DNA from: Hydractinia symbiolongicarpus
Taxonomy: Eukaryota > Cnidaria > Hydrozoa > Anthoathecata > Hydractiniidae
Assembly (NCBI RefSeq): GCF_029227915.1
Contig: NC_079878.1
Coordinates: forward strand, 15,068,001 to 15,132,000
DNA length: 64,000 bases
Direction: 5' to 3'
Shown: piece by piece, positions 45,441-58,800 of the stretch
How the letters are laid out: each line of letters begins with the position of its first letter
Numbering within the stretch: position 1 is the first letter of the stretch
Notes under the pieces: generated by a model
The model's input: only the letters and a program-made list of their open reading frames with translations
The model's database searches: none
Told to the model about the DNA's origin: nothing
Program-made: the position numbers and the translations under genes

Positions 45441-47177
45441 ATTCATCATCATCATCATTCATCATTCTTGGCTTAACGTCCGTTTTCCATGCTAGCATGG
45501 GTTGGACGGGGTATATTAATGACCCTCTTCAAATCTGATCTAGATTGTGTTAGATCTAAACTCAACTTCCTCTGTATCAAGTCTGTCCTTATAACCTCCT
45601 GCCAAGTCTTTCTCGGTCTGCCTCTGGGCTTTGCCCCAGGAACTATCAAGTCTCTACACTTTCTTACCCAATTATCCTCCTCCATTCTTTCCAAGTGCCC
45701 CAGCCAATTCAATCTTCTTATCTGGATAACATCTTTAATTCTACGGAGACTTAGCCTGCTTCTTAACTCATATGAACTCTTCCTGTCTCTCAGACTGGCG
45801 TTACACATCCACCTAACCATTCTCATATCATTCCTTTCTAAAGGGTCAAGATCTTCCTGCTTCACTGTCCATGTCTCACTACCGTACAACATAACACTTC
45901 TTACACAGGCCTCATACAACCTACCTTTTACCTCAATTGACAGGACTCTGCTAGTCAACAAAGGAAGTATCTCTCTGAACTTTTTCCAAGCAGAACCTAT
46001 CCTGCAAGTAACACTTCTTCCAACACCTCCTTCACCGCCCAACATATCACCTAAGTAACAGAAGTTCTCAAGTATCTCTAACGAGCCACTGTTGTACATC
46101 GTTGAAGCTGGAAATACTCCATTCTCTATGATCTCACCTTTGCAACGCTTGCATACAAACTGAATGTCAACTCTTAACCTTCCACTAATACTACTGCACT
46201 TCTTATGCACCCAATGCTTGCAAGTCTGACAAAAGATTGAGTTACTACCAACCCCTTTCCTGCAAACTCCACAAGGCCACTTTCCAACTACAAGGTCACA
46301 TTTGGCTGCAATGCTACTAATCATGACTTAAGACTTTGCTGTGTTTACCTTTAGCCCTTTCTCTTCTAGTCCTTTCTTCTACTTCTCAAACTTATCAACT
46401 AATTCTTCCATCCACTCTGCTATGAGAACCAAATCATCTGCATACAATAACTTCCACGGACAACCTGTTCTGAACTCCATCGACAGCGCTTCTAAGACTA
46501 GAACAAACAACAAAGAACTAAGTACAGAACCCTGATGTACACCAACATTTACACTAAATTCATCACTAAGTGAATCGTTAATCCTGACACGACTTCTAGC
46601 ATTGCTGTACATGGACTGTACCATCGTAACTACCCACTCATCCACACCTAATTTTCTCATAGCCCACCAAATAACTTTACGTGGCACTCTATCTAAAGCT
46701 TTCTCTAAATCTACAAAGGAAACAATTCACTGTTACACTCGACTGCCACTCACTCGGAATAGCACCATCCTTTATAATCTGGTTAGCAAGACTTGTAATA
46801 AGCTCAACTCCAATATATCCAGATGCTTTCACCATCTCTGCAACAATACCTGATACTCCTGCAGCCTTGCCAATCTTCAGTTTCCTAATAGCCTCCACTA
46901 CCCATTCTGTCTCGATCTGCATATGCATAGCTGGCCCTTCTACAACATCATCATCAGACAAATTATCCTCGTCCCAATCAAACTCAGTGTTAAGCAACCT
47001 CTGATAATGATTCTTCCAAGCTACCCTTTTCTCCTCCTCTGTGCTAGCCAAAACACCATCATTACGTATACACTTCTCACCTACAACATCTTGATTAGTC
47101 TTCTTCATTTGCTTTGCTATCTTGAATACCTCATTGCGCTGGTCTTCCCTTCTTAACCTGATTTTGCCTTATACACC

Positions 47178-50100
47178 CAGCCCTTAAAATTAGAATTTTT
47201 TACGTCGGCAATAAAACTGCCGACGTGAGATACATTTTAACTGATTTGCGTCGGCATTGCTTCAGCATTTTTTTTTTTTGTAGTAAAATTTTCAGCTGGC
47301 AAAAACTTTCGTCATTCATCTTGTATTGGGGCTAGACCTCACATAAATTCGATGTATTGATCTCCGAAAACGATGACAAATGGAAACGGAGTACAAGTCC
47401 CATTGACCTACCTTCCCGATGATGTACTTCGTTAAGTTAATAGTTCACTGCCAACTGGCTTGCTATATGTTTCGAGACGAACTCATTAGAAAGTACGTTG
47501 TGCACGTGCTATTTACGAAATGAAGGTCAGGGCATTCAATAAGTTGTATATCGCGAAAGTCGCCGGTGACATGTTTCGAAAATTCTTGTCACCGGCACAG
47601 TTCACCATGAAGCAATACTGTACAGAAGACTCAATTTATAGAGTTTTCGCAGAACATCTTTCCTCACAAAACCGAGGGCAGGGCTGACTTATTGCCTGCT
47701 GTGTTGTGAACTTCCGGACTTTTTTTAATACGATATACAATTTTTCGATTATTATTAATCGAATGGCACCACAGTAATTCTGTAACATGAATAATTTCAC
47801 TGAAAGTCAAGTGTAATTATTCTTCAGTCGCAATGAGTGGTAGAACCTCGAACAATACCACAATTAACATTATGATGAAATTATATAATACATTAAATAT
47901 ATCAATCAATGGCAATAAAATCTCGAAAAAAAAGACTGTCACAGTTCTGAAAATAAACAAAGCAGAAGAAAAACAACAACGTATTAAAATCTCCTTATAT
48001 GATGTAAACAATGGTTTCATTGGTTGTAATTCTAACAAAAAGGCAAAATAGAAAGACTGTATCAAATATCACTGTCACACAAATCCTGATAAAATTGTCA
48101 CATGCTCAATCAGAGTCACTGCTGTCTGTCCAGTCGTCATCACTGATCTCTTCGATGTTGATATCGTCCAGCAATAGGGCAGGGGGCTGCTGTTCCGAAT
48201 CATCCTCACTGCTACTGTCAATAAACAAACCAATTTTTTTAGTTGGAGTTTTGGGGGGCTTCTTTTTTATGCTTTAGCCAACTGGACGTCATGATCTTTT
48301 ACGCACTTCTCCGTAAGGGTAAGTAGAAAGAAAAAGATCGATGGCCTTGTCATATGCATCATCGGTGAAGTGACAACCACGTAACTGCAACAGCATTTCC
48401 AACGTTTCATTTTTGTTTGATAGACGATCCTTTCGAACTATTCTTGTAAAGAAAGAAAACACCCGTTTAACTTCAGCATTTGACATTGTAGCACTATGGA
48501 TATTTCGATTACATTTAATTATGTTCGATTACGTTTAATATTATCCAGGCGTTGATTCGATGCGAACACTTGTTGCCATGTTTTAGTCGGATTACCATGG
48601 GAACAGAATTTTAGAATATAACTATGTAATGTCTCCATTTCGTCACCAAGCTTCGAAAGATCACAACTGTTAGCTTCGAAAGGGTGCTTAAAATGATCAG
48701 AGATGACCATTACAGATTCCATGATATCTTGTGGTGTTTTGTATGCATATGATTTAGTGTCAAGTATGGATGCTGCAGCGACAAAGATCGGATTCTCAAT
48801 AATCTCTTCCATTCTGGTTTTTAAGGATTCTTCCAGTTCGTCCAAGATGATAAGAAATTCATTTTTAGCTTGTGTCATACTTTGCTCTATAGAACCACGC
48901 ATTATGTAATAATGATATGATTCTGTTAAAACAGCATCATCCTATTGTTCCATGTTTGCAAGGGACATAAAACCTGGACAAGATGATCACCAATTTCAGC
49001 CTTTTCGATGCGATACAGCTTGACGTTTGTACTTGTACCATCCGATCCCAGGCCGATTTCACTATGTCAACGGTCAAAAGTAAAATTACCTTTAGCGAGG
49101 GCTTTGTCGAGTGAACATTTCAATCCATCAGCACTGGCTTCTTCGGGCTCTTCAAGAGCGATCACGTCATGCAATGGTCTACCAACTTTACATGTTTTCA
49201 TAACGTAAACTTCCTCGTCGACAAGAGTGGCAGAAGATGATCCGTCAAACAAAACGCTGAAATATCTCCTTTCACCACTATTTAATGGATCAATAATGTT
49301 CTCCTGGAGGGAAACTTTGGAAAGATATTTTAAAATTTCTTTTCCAGCAAAACTAGTTAAATATCCGTTACCAATGTCAACGTGGTGGACATCTTTCTCA
49401 AATTTGCCAAACTTTTCGTACTGTTTCATGGATAGGTTATTAACAGCAATGAAAAAAGCAAGTTTAAATTTCTTACGAAGTTGTTCACGTTGTTTACTAC
49501 TCACAACTTGAATCAATGAAATAATATTACTTTGTGATTTTGCAATGGAACTAGATGATGCAACAGCGACGGCTTCTTGTCGAGAGGTGTCTCCGTTGTC
49601 TGTTGTTACGGCGTTCATTGTTACTGCGTTTTTAATTGTTGAGGACTTTAGAGCAAGAACTGCTGTTTTGTGAAAGTTACTTTTAAGATGATCCGTAAAA
49701 TTATTTTTTTTCACAACCTCTGTACCAGCAGTCCACGATTTGATTCTGCTTGCCACAGTTCCTTTCAAATTTTCATTATTTTTGTTGTTTTGATAATGAC
49801 ATCTACAAACTTTGCAAAACACTTTTGCGATTTCATTAGAGTCATTTTCCAATTCAAACCCTAACTCAGGGAAATTCCACGAAAGAACTGTTTTCTTTTT
49901 CACCATGTTTACTTTTTTATTTTATTTTCGTGAATTCAGGAAATTATTCCATCCGTCAGTTTCGAATAAAATAAACCACCCGCCAAATACTGTGTGCATT
50001 CCCGTGTGCATTTCCATGTGGGGACCTGGTTTCTTTTAGGATAAGGAACTGAGAAAAATGTATGCTAGTTTTCATATTACGCCAGAGAAAATGTGATATA

Positions 50101-50429
50101 AAAATTCACTGCAAAGGCTTTAATATTACAAAGAATAACATGTGATCAGTTGAAAAGTTTGTTTTTCAAAAAAAAAGGTAGTAGAAACCAGGTTATAATA
50201 CGTAAACAGGTACGATAGAAATATACATGTTCTTAAAAGTCCGCCAAAATAAAAATTAATTCTTTGTTAATTTTTTTCTTCGTTGATGTTGAAAATGAGT
50301 TGTTGTTTTTAAAAATTTCACAGAAAATTATGTCCGCAATTTTTTTGCTGACGCAACTACGGTATTTTCTCATTTTACGTCGGCAATCACGTTGGCAGTG
50401 CCGAATGCCGACGCTAATTTTAAGGGCTG
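47178..50429. mobile_element. hAT DNA transposon, 3.25 kb, inserted in the RTE LINE
   Basis: The inverted ends start CAGCCCTTAAAATTAG on both sides (47178 and 50429) and contain repeated CCGACG words (GCCGACGTGAG, GCGTCGGCA). The 8-bp flanks TATACACC and TACACTGC agree at 5 of 8 positions, which fits an old hAT-size duplication. The transposase lies on the minus strand. Removing the element mentally restores the LINE's order, showing it came second. Confidence 0.85.
48289..49906 (-). pseudogene. hAT transposase (zinc-finger, hATC dimerisation), broken
   Basis: ATG 49904-49906. A Cys-Cys/His-His finger (CKVCRCHYQ, then HLKSNFHK) occupies residues about 30-85, followed by the catalytic-domain start (FSVLFDGSSSATLVDEE, with the first Asp). 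A stop at 49067-49069 is followed by GLGSDGTSTNVK (second Asp). A further piece 48902-48519 and the C-terminal dimerisation region SNAEVKRVFSFFTRIVRKD (48486-48289) follow. The type resembles the ZNF862-like hAT proteins abundant in animals. At least two breaks (49067; 48519-48486) inactivate it. Confidence 0.8.
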
Positions 50430-51540
50430 TACACTGCTGTTCGAGCACGACGCTTAGCTTCTAAGTAAATATTTTTACTACCACCTGACTTCCACTCTTT
50501 CAAAAAAGGTTCCTCTTTTCCTTTATACACTGGTCAACCTCATTATTCAACCACCAGGTCTGTCTGTGTCTAGCCGGTCCTTTCGTCCACCCAAAGATAT
50601 CATCAGAAGCTTCTAGAAGACAATTCTTCAAATAGTCCAAGTCTTTTCAACATTGTCACTATCACATTGACTATTGTAGGCCAACTGCTGAACTTTTGCA
50701 CTAAATTGTCTTGCTACAATCTCTTCCTTCAGCTTCCAGACTTTTCGACGGGGCCTGTACTTTCCCTTGGCTTCTTTAGCACTCTTCAAGATAATATCAC
50801 AAACCAGCAACCTATGCTGGGAAACACACTCTTCCCCCAATATAACGTTTCACGTCCTTAACCACTTTCTTGTCTGACTTTCTAACCAGGAAGTAATCTA
50901 TCTGTGTCTTACAGCCACCTGACTCATATGTTATCAGCCTACTCTGTCTCTTACTGAATGATGTGTTGCAAACCACCATGTTCGTTGCTATTCCAAACTC
51001 AAGCAATCTCTCCCCTTCCTTATTTCTGCTCCCAAATCCATAGCCTCCATGCACACCTCTATAACCTTCAAATGACTTCCCAACATGATAAAGTCGTCGC
51101 CCACCATGACAAGTTCAGTCTCTCCATACTTTGATGTGACTGCTATTAACTCATCATAAAACTTATCTTTATTTTCCTCACTGAGTCCACTGTGGAGCAT
51201 AAACTGACAGAAAAGTGACAATCCAATTACCTATCAAAAACTTTATCACTATTATACGACTATTAACATGCATAACATCCATTACTTTTTCTACCCACTT
51301 CTCTGCAACGAATATGCCAACTCCTCCATATCCATCACTATTACCAATCCAAAAAAGCTTATACCTTGCCCTCCTACCTTCCACAAATCTCACTGAAGCT
51401 CCTCTCCACCTGACTTCCTGAACACAACACATATCAACAGATCTACGTTCTAACATTTCAACTACTTCACCTGCTCTACCTCTCGTACCAACACTTACAC
51501 TAGCCATCCGCAACCTAGTGTTATCTACCTTGTTTTCCAT

Positions 51541-52636
51541 AAAAAAATTTTTGGAACATGTGGGACTTTAGGTTTTGTTATAAGACTATGCAAAAATAAT
51601 TAAAAGAACACTGAAATTTTTTATAAAAACATTTTTCTGTTGTTTTTATTATTTGGTAGGAGAACAACTTGGTATAAATTTCCAAACTGCACAAGTATGA
51701 CTTGCTGTATAACTTTCGAAACAATGCAAGTATATTGTGCATAACTTTTAAAATAACACAAGAAAAATCCTTGCTGCATAACTTTTAAAAACAAGTTTTT
51801 TAGCATACAAGTATTATTTATCTTTTTACCTTGACAGCAACTTGTTTTCATAAATCAAAACAAGAGAACAAATTCATCTAAACACTTTTTTTGGCAAGAC
51901 AAAATATTGTTTATTTTTCCTTTTCAACAAAATGTTATTAATTATCTGCATGCATAAAGCGAAAATACAAGGAAAATTATGCTTGTCGTAACACCCTTCT
52001 CTGTTGTAGCCAGTAATTGAAGAATTAAAAATCTTCATCATACCCACCATTATGAACCATTTTTAGACATCACAAGATTTCAAGCCTCAGCAGTATTGTA
52101 TAGACTCACTGGAAAGCCTCCATGGGTTTTGTGATATTTCCAAATGTAAAAAATCCTGCTTGAGAAGCTACGCCTTGACATTTAAGATTTTTAATAAGTT
52201 TGCAATGTAATATAAGTTTGTAATACCACCAAATGAATCCAATAGAACACATTAGAACACCACTAGATTAAATGCAATGATTTTACCAAGTGCTTCTTAT
52301 GGAAAAATAACAACTACACCCTGTCAAAAATTACTTTTTTTTATTTAATAATTAATTTTATTTTATAATTATTATTGTTACTATAAATTCAGACCAATTC
52401 ACTGAGATCACCAAAAAAATGGTTCCTGTCTAATAGTATCAAAATCATATTGCATTTGTTACGACAAGTGTATATGCTAATTAAACACCTCCTGATAGAG
52501 CCTGATCTGAATATCTTGTCCCTGTAGTTCAGCTAAACTACTATCTTAGTCTATTGTTGATCGATGTTTAAAAATGCCAAAGTGCTGAAACATGCATTGC
52601 AAAGAAAATGTGCCATAATTTTTTTGATTTTTTTAG
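51541..52636. other. Upstream of the first recognised TTC13-like exon; no gene called
   Basis: A+T-rich; short degenerate repeats around TGCTGCATAACTTTTAAAA at 51690-51800. The N-terminal exons of the TTC13-like gene should lie here or further left beyond the LINE, but I could not identify them. Confidence 0.4.
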
Positions 52637-55600
52637 GATGCAAGATCCATCCATTGTTTGAACAGGTCAGGCCAAGTATTACCTAATCTTTATTTGTATT
52701 TGATCAAGGACTTTGTTATAAAGGTATTTCTTTATAAACAATATAAAACTTAATTAATCAAAATGGATTACCAAGTAAAAAAAGTGTCAAATTTTGTTTT
52801 AAAGTCTTCGCTTTTAAAGATATTCACATTTTATAAGATTTTAAGATTTAATTATGCTGCACAAATTATGATGTCATATTTTGAAAATTTTGACATTTTC
52901 TGTCATCACCTTTGATTGTTCCAGGCCTTTTAAATTTATGTATACCTGTATACCTTTGAATCTGCACGTTGGTCATATTAAAAGTTTGTAGGTAGTTTAC
53001 TTGTATAGTCAAGGCTCCTGTTAATGAATATCTCAGTTGACAATGAATGTTCTTTTTGATGTTAGTCAAGTGATTTGATAAAGTTGGTTGCAAGCTATGG
53101 TACAGAAGCTGATACAACAACTCTACAAGAACTTGGTATGTAAACAATATTATTGAAATCCATGGAATATTACTAGCCCTTATTCTCTATTGATTGTCTG
53201 TGACAAAGAAAACAGAAAGTTGCCTTTCAGTACCTGTAAACAGAAAAAACTGCCAATGACCATAAGATCTTGACACAGACAAAAAAGCTGTATTTAGGAC
53301 ACTTTATTTGGATATAAAAAAAACTAAAATTGGCTTTGCAAATGTAATTTTGCCCAAATAGGACAGCGTTAACGAACTGTGTCTGTAATTTGTTGTTGTT
53401 GTTGTCTGTTCAAAGGGTACAGGAAAATTAAATCATAATAATTGTTAAGCATTGAAAAGAGCATTTTTTTTTTACTAATCTTCCCTAACAGATTCTGTAA
53501 AGATCAAACACTGATCAATGTAAAGTGAGACATCCGGTTGTATATTGAATTAATTGAAAACGGAAGGTCAAAACCTGACAGATAATCTAAAGGGAAAAGT
53601 GTGTGAAAGGTTTCTTGTCTGCACATAATCTGTTAAAACCTTTTTAAAGCAAATTTTTTTAACTTAAGTTACTGCCCACCTGCAAAATTAAGTGCAAACA
53701 AAATTAAAAATTACTACCTTCACTAAACGGTATAAACATTATTTGCCCAAGGTTAAAAGTGACATGTTATTACATGTTCAGTTACAATTATTTTTTAGCA
53801 CAAGGTTTTGATGCACTGCACTCTTGTTCTCCTGAGGAAAGTTATGAAATCTTCGATGCCATCATTCAGGTACAAAAAAAGAAATTATTAAATCAATTTT
53901 ATCAAAAAATTCTTGCTTTGTTATGTATGTAATAATTAAATAATATTTTTATCGTGATTTGTTACAGCATTTCCCAGACTCCATTTTTTCCTACATTGGG
54001 CGTGCGATCTCACTTGGGCGTCTGGCCAACAAGGTATATTTGTTTGCTTGCTTTTTTTGCAGACTAAAAATAAGATGTATTTTAACTAAAATAATATTTT
54101 TTTGCATTTAGATCAAAGCCAGTTCTGAAAGTGCTATGAAAGATTTTGACCATGCATTAAATTTAAAACCTCATTTCCAATTAGCATATCGCTGCAGAGC
54201 AGAGGTAAATTTAAAATTTCAAGAAACTTAAAGATTTTGTATTTTCAAGTTTCCCTGGACTGTAAAAACTTTGTTTCTTTCCTTCTTTCTTATATATTTC
54301 TTTTTAAAACAGGTTCATTTCCTTACTGGGAGATACCAAGATGCTTTACAAGATGCTGAAAAAGATCTCAGTTATAAACATGATGGCTCTGCTTATGTAA
54401 TGGCAGGAATTATTTCATACAAATTAGAGGTTCTTCTTTTTGCATTTTGTTTTGGTGTAAGAATATAATTATATTGGGTTAATTGTGAACTATTACTCTT
54501 TCAGAAAGACTTTCAGGCAATGCAGTACTTGAAAATGGCACAGAAATTTATCAGTGGTCATAATGCAATATCATATGAATATCTTGGACTTGCCTACTTA
54601 AATATGGGTATGTTACGGGTTAGTATAGTTAAATTGTATAGTTCTATACTTTAATAAAATCTTCTTTTTTTATTTATTTCACTTTTTTATTTTTTAGAAA
54701 TCAGTTGATGCTTTAAAAACGTCATTAGAATACGAAGGAGAGAACCTGATTGCACTTCAAACTTTGGGCACATTGTTCAGGTAAGTTTGAAAACACCTCA
54801 GCCATATAAAAAGCCAGGTATGTAATTTTGTTAACTTTTTTTTCAGTGAGTTAGGGGATGCAAAAAGTGCTCACCATTACTTGGATTTGGCTTTAGGAAT
54901 GAAAGCTGATGATGTGAAGGTATTATTTATTTGTTTGTCCTTCCTTTGATCATTTATTCTTTTATTTACCCCTTTGCTTATTCATTCATTTATTTACATA
55001 TTCATTCATTCATTCATTCATTCGGTAAAATGAACATTCATTCGGTTAATGGACATTCTTTCGGTTAATGAACATCCTTACGGTTAATGAACATCCTTAC
55101 GGTTAATGAACATCCTTACGGTTAATGAACATCCTCATATTTTTAAAGATTATCACATCCTATTTTTCTTCTTCTAGAGTTTAGAGACAAAGGGTCATGT
55201 TTATTATTCCAGTGGAAATTCTAAAAAAGCAATAGATTGGTACAAGGTTGGTTTGTATTTTATTCTTTCAAATTAAATTGACTAAGATTATCACAATAAA
55301 AGTTTATGTAGTGTCAAATTTGTTTCTAAGAAGTGGCTAAGGGTGAACACAGCAAAGTCTAAAGTCATGATTAGTAGCATTGCAGCCAAGTGTGACCTTG
55401 TAGTTGGAAAGTGGCCTTGTGGAGTTTGCAGGAAAGGGGTTGGTGGTGACTCAATTTTTTGTCAGAAGTGTTATGTTGTACGGTAGTAAGACATGGGCAG
55501 TGAAGCAGGAAGATCTTGACCGTTTAGAAAGGAATGATATGAGAATGGTTAGGTGGATGTGTAACACCAGTCTGAGAGACAGAAAGAGTTCAGATGAGTT

Positions 55601-55780
55601 AAGAAGCAGGCTAAGTATCCCTAGAATTAAAGATGTTATCCAGATAAGAAGATTTAATTGGCTGGTGCACTTGGAAAGAATGGAGGAGGATAATTGGGTA
55701 AGAAAGTGTAGAGACTTATAGTTCCTGGGGCAAAGCCCAGAGGCAGACCAAGAAAGACTTGGCAGGAGGTTATAAGGACA

Positions 55781-55861
<81 letters not shown>

Positions 55862-58800
55862 AATGCTGAATTGTATTTTATCGTTAATGTCATCATGTCA
55901 TCTTATCAGTATTGCGGATGTTGAGTAAAAATGTGTTCTCTAGTTGTAGTTGTTCTTCTTTTTAGTCTTGTGTGCGTTATGACGCAACTGCATTTACGTG
56001 TGTCTTTATGAGAGCTGTAGCATATGCAACTATTGGACAGTTTTATAACGCTGTCAAAACTATGACAAGAGTATGTATATTTTTCTTTTCCATTGTTTCT
56101 AATTCACATCCATCAAATTTACAGCTTTTTAGATCAAACCATAAATAGTATGGACAGAAATACCATCAACTTCCAAAAATACTTTTTTTAAACATATGTA
56201 TTAATCTTAAATGCTGGTTTGTCTTGCAGGTGATGTTGTCAAGTTCTTGCAATCATGAATACAGAGAACCGTTATATCTTAGAGGTAAAGACTGTTCGCT
56301 GTTATGTCCGCAAAGGAAAAAATAACAAACTTTTACGTCATAGTTTAAAATTTGCCAAGTGAAATATAAAAAAAAAATTATTACAAATTGTGTCTGATGT
56401 GTTTCATGATTGAAACAATCGATCATTTTTAAACATCACAAATGAGCGCCAATGGTTTGGCATGGGGGGAGATATAGCTGCATTTAATCGGATCGATTTA
56501 CCTACCACACCAGACATAATATATCAGAAAAAAGGCAGGAGTTACAAAGATCGCAACCATAAGCAATTAGGAATGCCGTTTTTGAGTAGCAAGCACAAGG
56601 ATACCAATTTTTGCTGACGTAACCATGTGTTGATTTCACCATATTTCAGATCTTTTCGGGTGATGCAGTGGATTGTATATTGTGAAAAGTGCAGTTAGTG
56701 CATTTTTCGATGTTGCTCGACGCAGTTAAGGTGGGTTCCGTAAAATACACGATTTTGGGGGATTTTCCATTTCTTCAACTTAAATCTTAAAGTCTTGCTT
56801 AATAATGTTTCAAGGGCCTTAAAAGTGATATTATATATGGTCTGCAAGCTTTCGGATTTTAAATTAACTTCTCATCTACATTACTTAAACATTTTTAATG
56901 AAGTTATTCTTTTCTAAAGAGGGTGCACTTTTGGTAAGTTTTTTTAAAAATCGCATGCTTATAATAAAATATCCTGCTACACGTGACTTGTTTTTATGTT
57001 ACGTCATTTGGGGCTATACGTTTCATAAAAGTATAGGGTTTTTTTTTGAATATATAAAAAGATAATACCAAAACACATGCGTCTTTTTTTGCTATATGGT
57101 ACCTAAATAGTCCACAAATTTCGATATGCGCATTTAAGTTCTGTAGACTTTACACTGAACGTTGTACTAAGGAATGCTCTTTCCAAATATCACATAAATT
57201 ATATCTGTTTAGTGTGATATAAGCATGCGAAAAATCGATAAAGAGACCTAGTACCTAGCTACAAAATCAAATATACAAAAATAGACAAAGTTTGTTAAAT
57301 TGTGATTTCAAGAACAGAACATACAAACAGTTCTTGTCCAATTAAATCGTTAAACGTCATCAAACAAGGCAGAATAATAATGGCAGTTTGGTGGTAATGA
57401 TAAGAAAAGGAACACTACAGAAAATATAACCAGAATGTTTAAAGTATAGTTACAAATAAACATTTACTTGAAAAGGATTTTTGGAAATTATGAAAGTTAT
57501 CTATACTCTTATTAAAAGAGAACTAAAGTATAAGTATAAAGTAAAAGTAAATAATAGATATAGTGCTTATTTGAAAAATATTTTAGATTAATTTTATTTA
57601 AAAGTTAGCCAGTAAAGTGGTAGTAGAAATTCTTAGTTAAACAGGCAATCTTACATACTTTATCAGATAGCTAGCTACACAATCTTGCAAGTTTATACGT
57701 TGAAGCCATTAAGTGCTAAAAAGCCAAAAAGTGTATCAGTATTTCTCAGAAAATATATATAAAACGCTGAATTAGAATATCGTTCCATAGTTTATTTATT
57801 TCTAAGATGATGCCCCTGCTTGTCAGTCATCAAATGTTGGGTATGTGGAATGCACGCGCAGAGGTCAAACGACTTGGCACATGTATTTAATATAAAGTAT
57901 ACATCACTGCAGCAGAAGCTGGAATGTCTGTCAGCTACGTCATACGATCGAAGCACATTAAACAAGAAACTTTTGAGTTATACAGATAACATATCGTTTG
58001 TTTATCGTCTCAATGAACACGAAGTTAAACTTGGATGTAAAAATAAGAAGCATGTACTCCTGAATATGCTATACAGTGTATTGAAAGGAAGTCAGCGTGC
58101 TCCAGCACTGCTATATCCATCACCAAACTGTTCTTTATCCCGGTCTGGTCTCGCCAATTACGAAGTTTTGCCTTGCAAACCATTACATTGTATTGCTAGC
58201 CATTTAAAAAACTTTTGTTAAGAATTGCCAGTCAACCAAAACAAGGACGATGTAGAGTTATTCAAGACAACACTTGCAGCCTCGTATAGCGGTGAAGTAG
58301 CCAAACGTGCTGCTGATTACAGATTGAGCTTAGCAGACTGCACCAACTACTTATGCGAGAAAGTGGATCCAAAGGTTTTCGAAGTTCTTAAAACAGCTTG
58401 CGAAATTCAGGAGATCATGTATAGTCCTGAGCGGTGCCGCACAGCTATATCCATATTGCGACTATACAATACCACCTTCTTACATGCTTTGGCAATTAAT
58501 AAAGTAATTAAAAGTCCAAAATCGTTAACCAAACGCAAACTGCATGAACACGCATCGTCAATAATTACGTCATTTAATTTGCTTTTTTATTGCTTTTTAA
58601 TTAAAACCCATGGCACACAAAAAAGCTGCGAAGTCTTCCTTAATTTCGTTGAGTGGCTACAATAATATTTCCAGGGTTGTAGTTGTTGTTATTTTTTAAG
58701 ATAATAAACTTTTACAATAAAGCTCTCGACAGCGAAATTGCGGTAACTAACGTAGTGTTTAGCGTAAAAATCGTTTTGTGTTAGTATGTGCAATGAGAAA

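Larger units (their letters stand above)
45445..51540 (-). mobile_element. RTE-type LINE (endonuclease, RT, C-terminal zinc finger), interrupted by a hAT
   Basis: Minus strand. Endonuclease: RMASVSVGTRGRAGEVVEML, CCVQEVRWRGASVRFVEG, YGGVGIFVAEKWV and CKTQIDYFLVRK (51540-50870). A linker runs to 50460. After the hAT come the RT pieces (KLKIGKAAGVSGIVAEM, GVHQGSVLSSLLFVL, LLYADDLVLIAEWMEEL; 47108-46379). The C-terminal part (46324-45473) has a Cys/His finger CGVCRKGVGSNSIFCQTC and HWVHKKC, then MLYGSETWTVKQEDL, GHLERMEEDNWVRK and PRGRPRKTW. The YADD active site is intact, but an internal deletion near 46725, a frameshift at the start of the endonuclease/middle and the hAT insertion inactivate it. 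The ATG/GAT repeat at 45445-45466 is its 3' tail. Confidence 0.88.

Noticed and set aside
45489-46058. 189-codon plus-strand frame
   Set aside because: It is antisense to the LINE C-terminal domain, which has clear family words.
45340-52010. Possible large direct repeat flanking the RTE LINE (GCATGCA...AAGGAAAATTATGCTTG-like words at about 45345 and 51950)
   Set aside because: Similarity is too short and worn to call a target duplication or segmental repeat without an alignment.
55654-55896. Poly-Ser frame
   Set aside because: Translation of the GAT tail of the LINE fragment.
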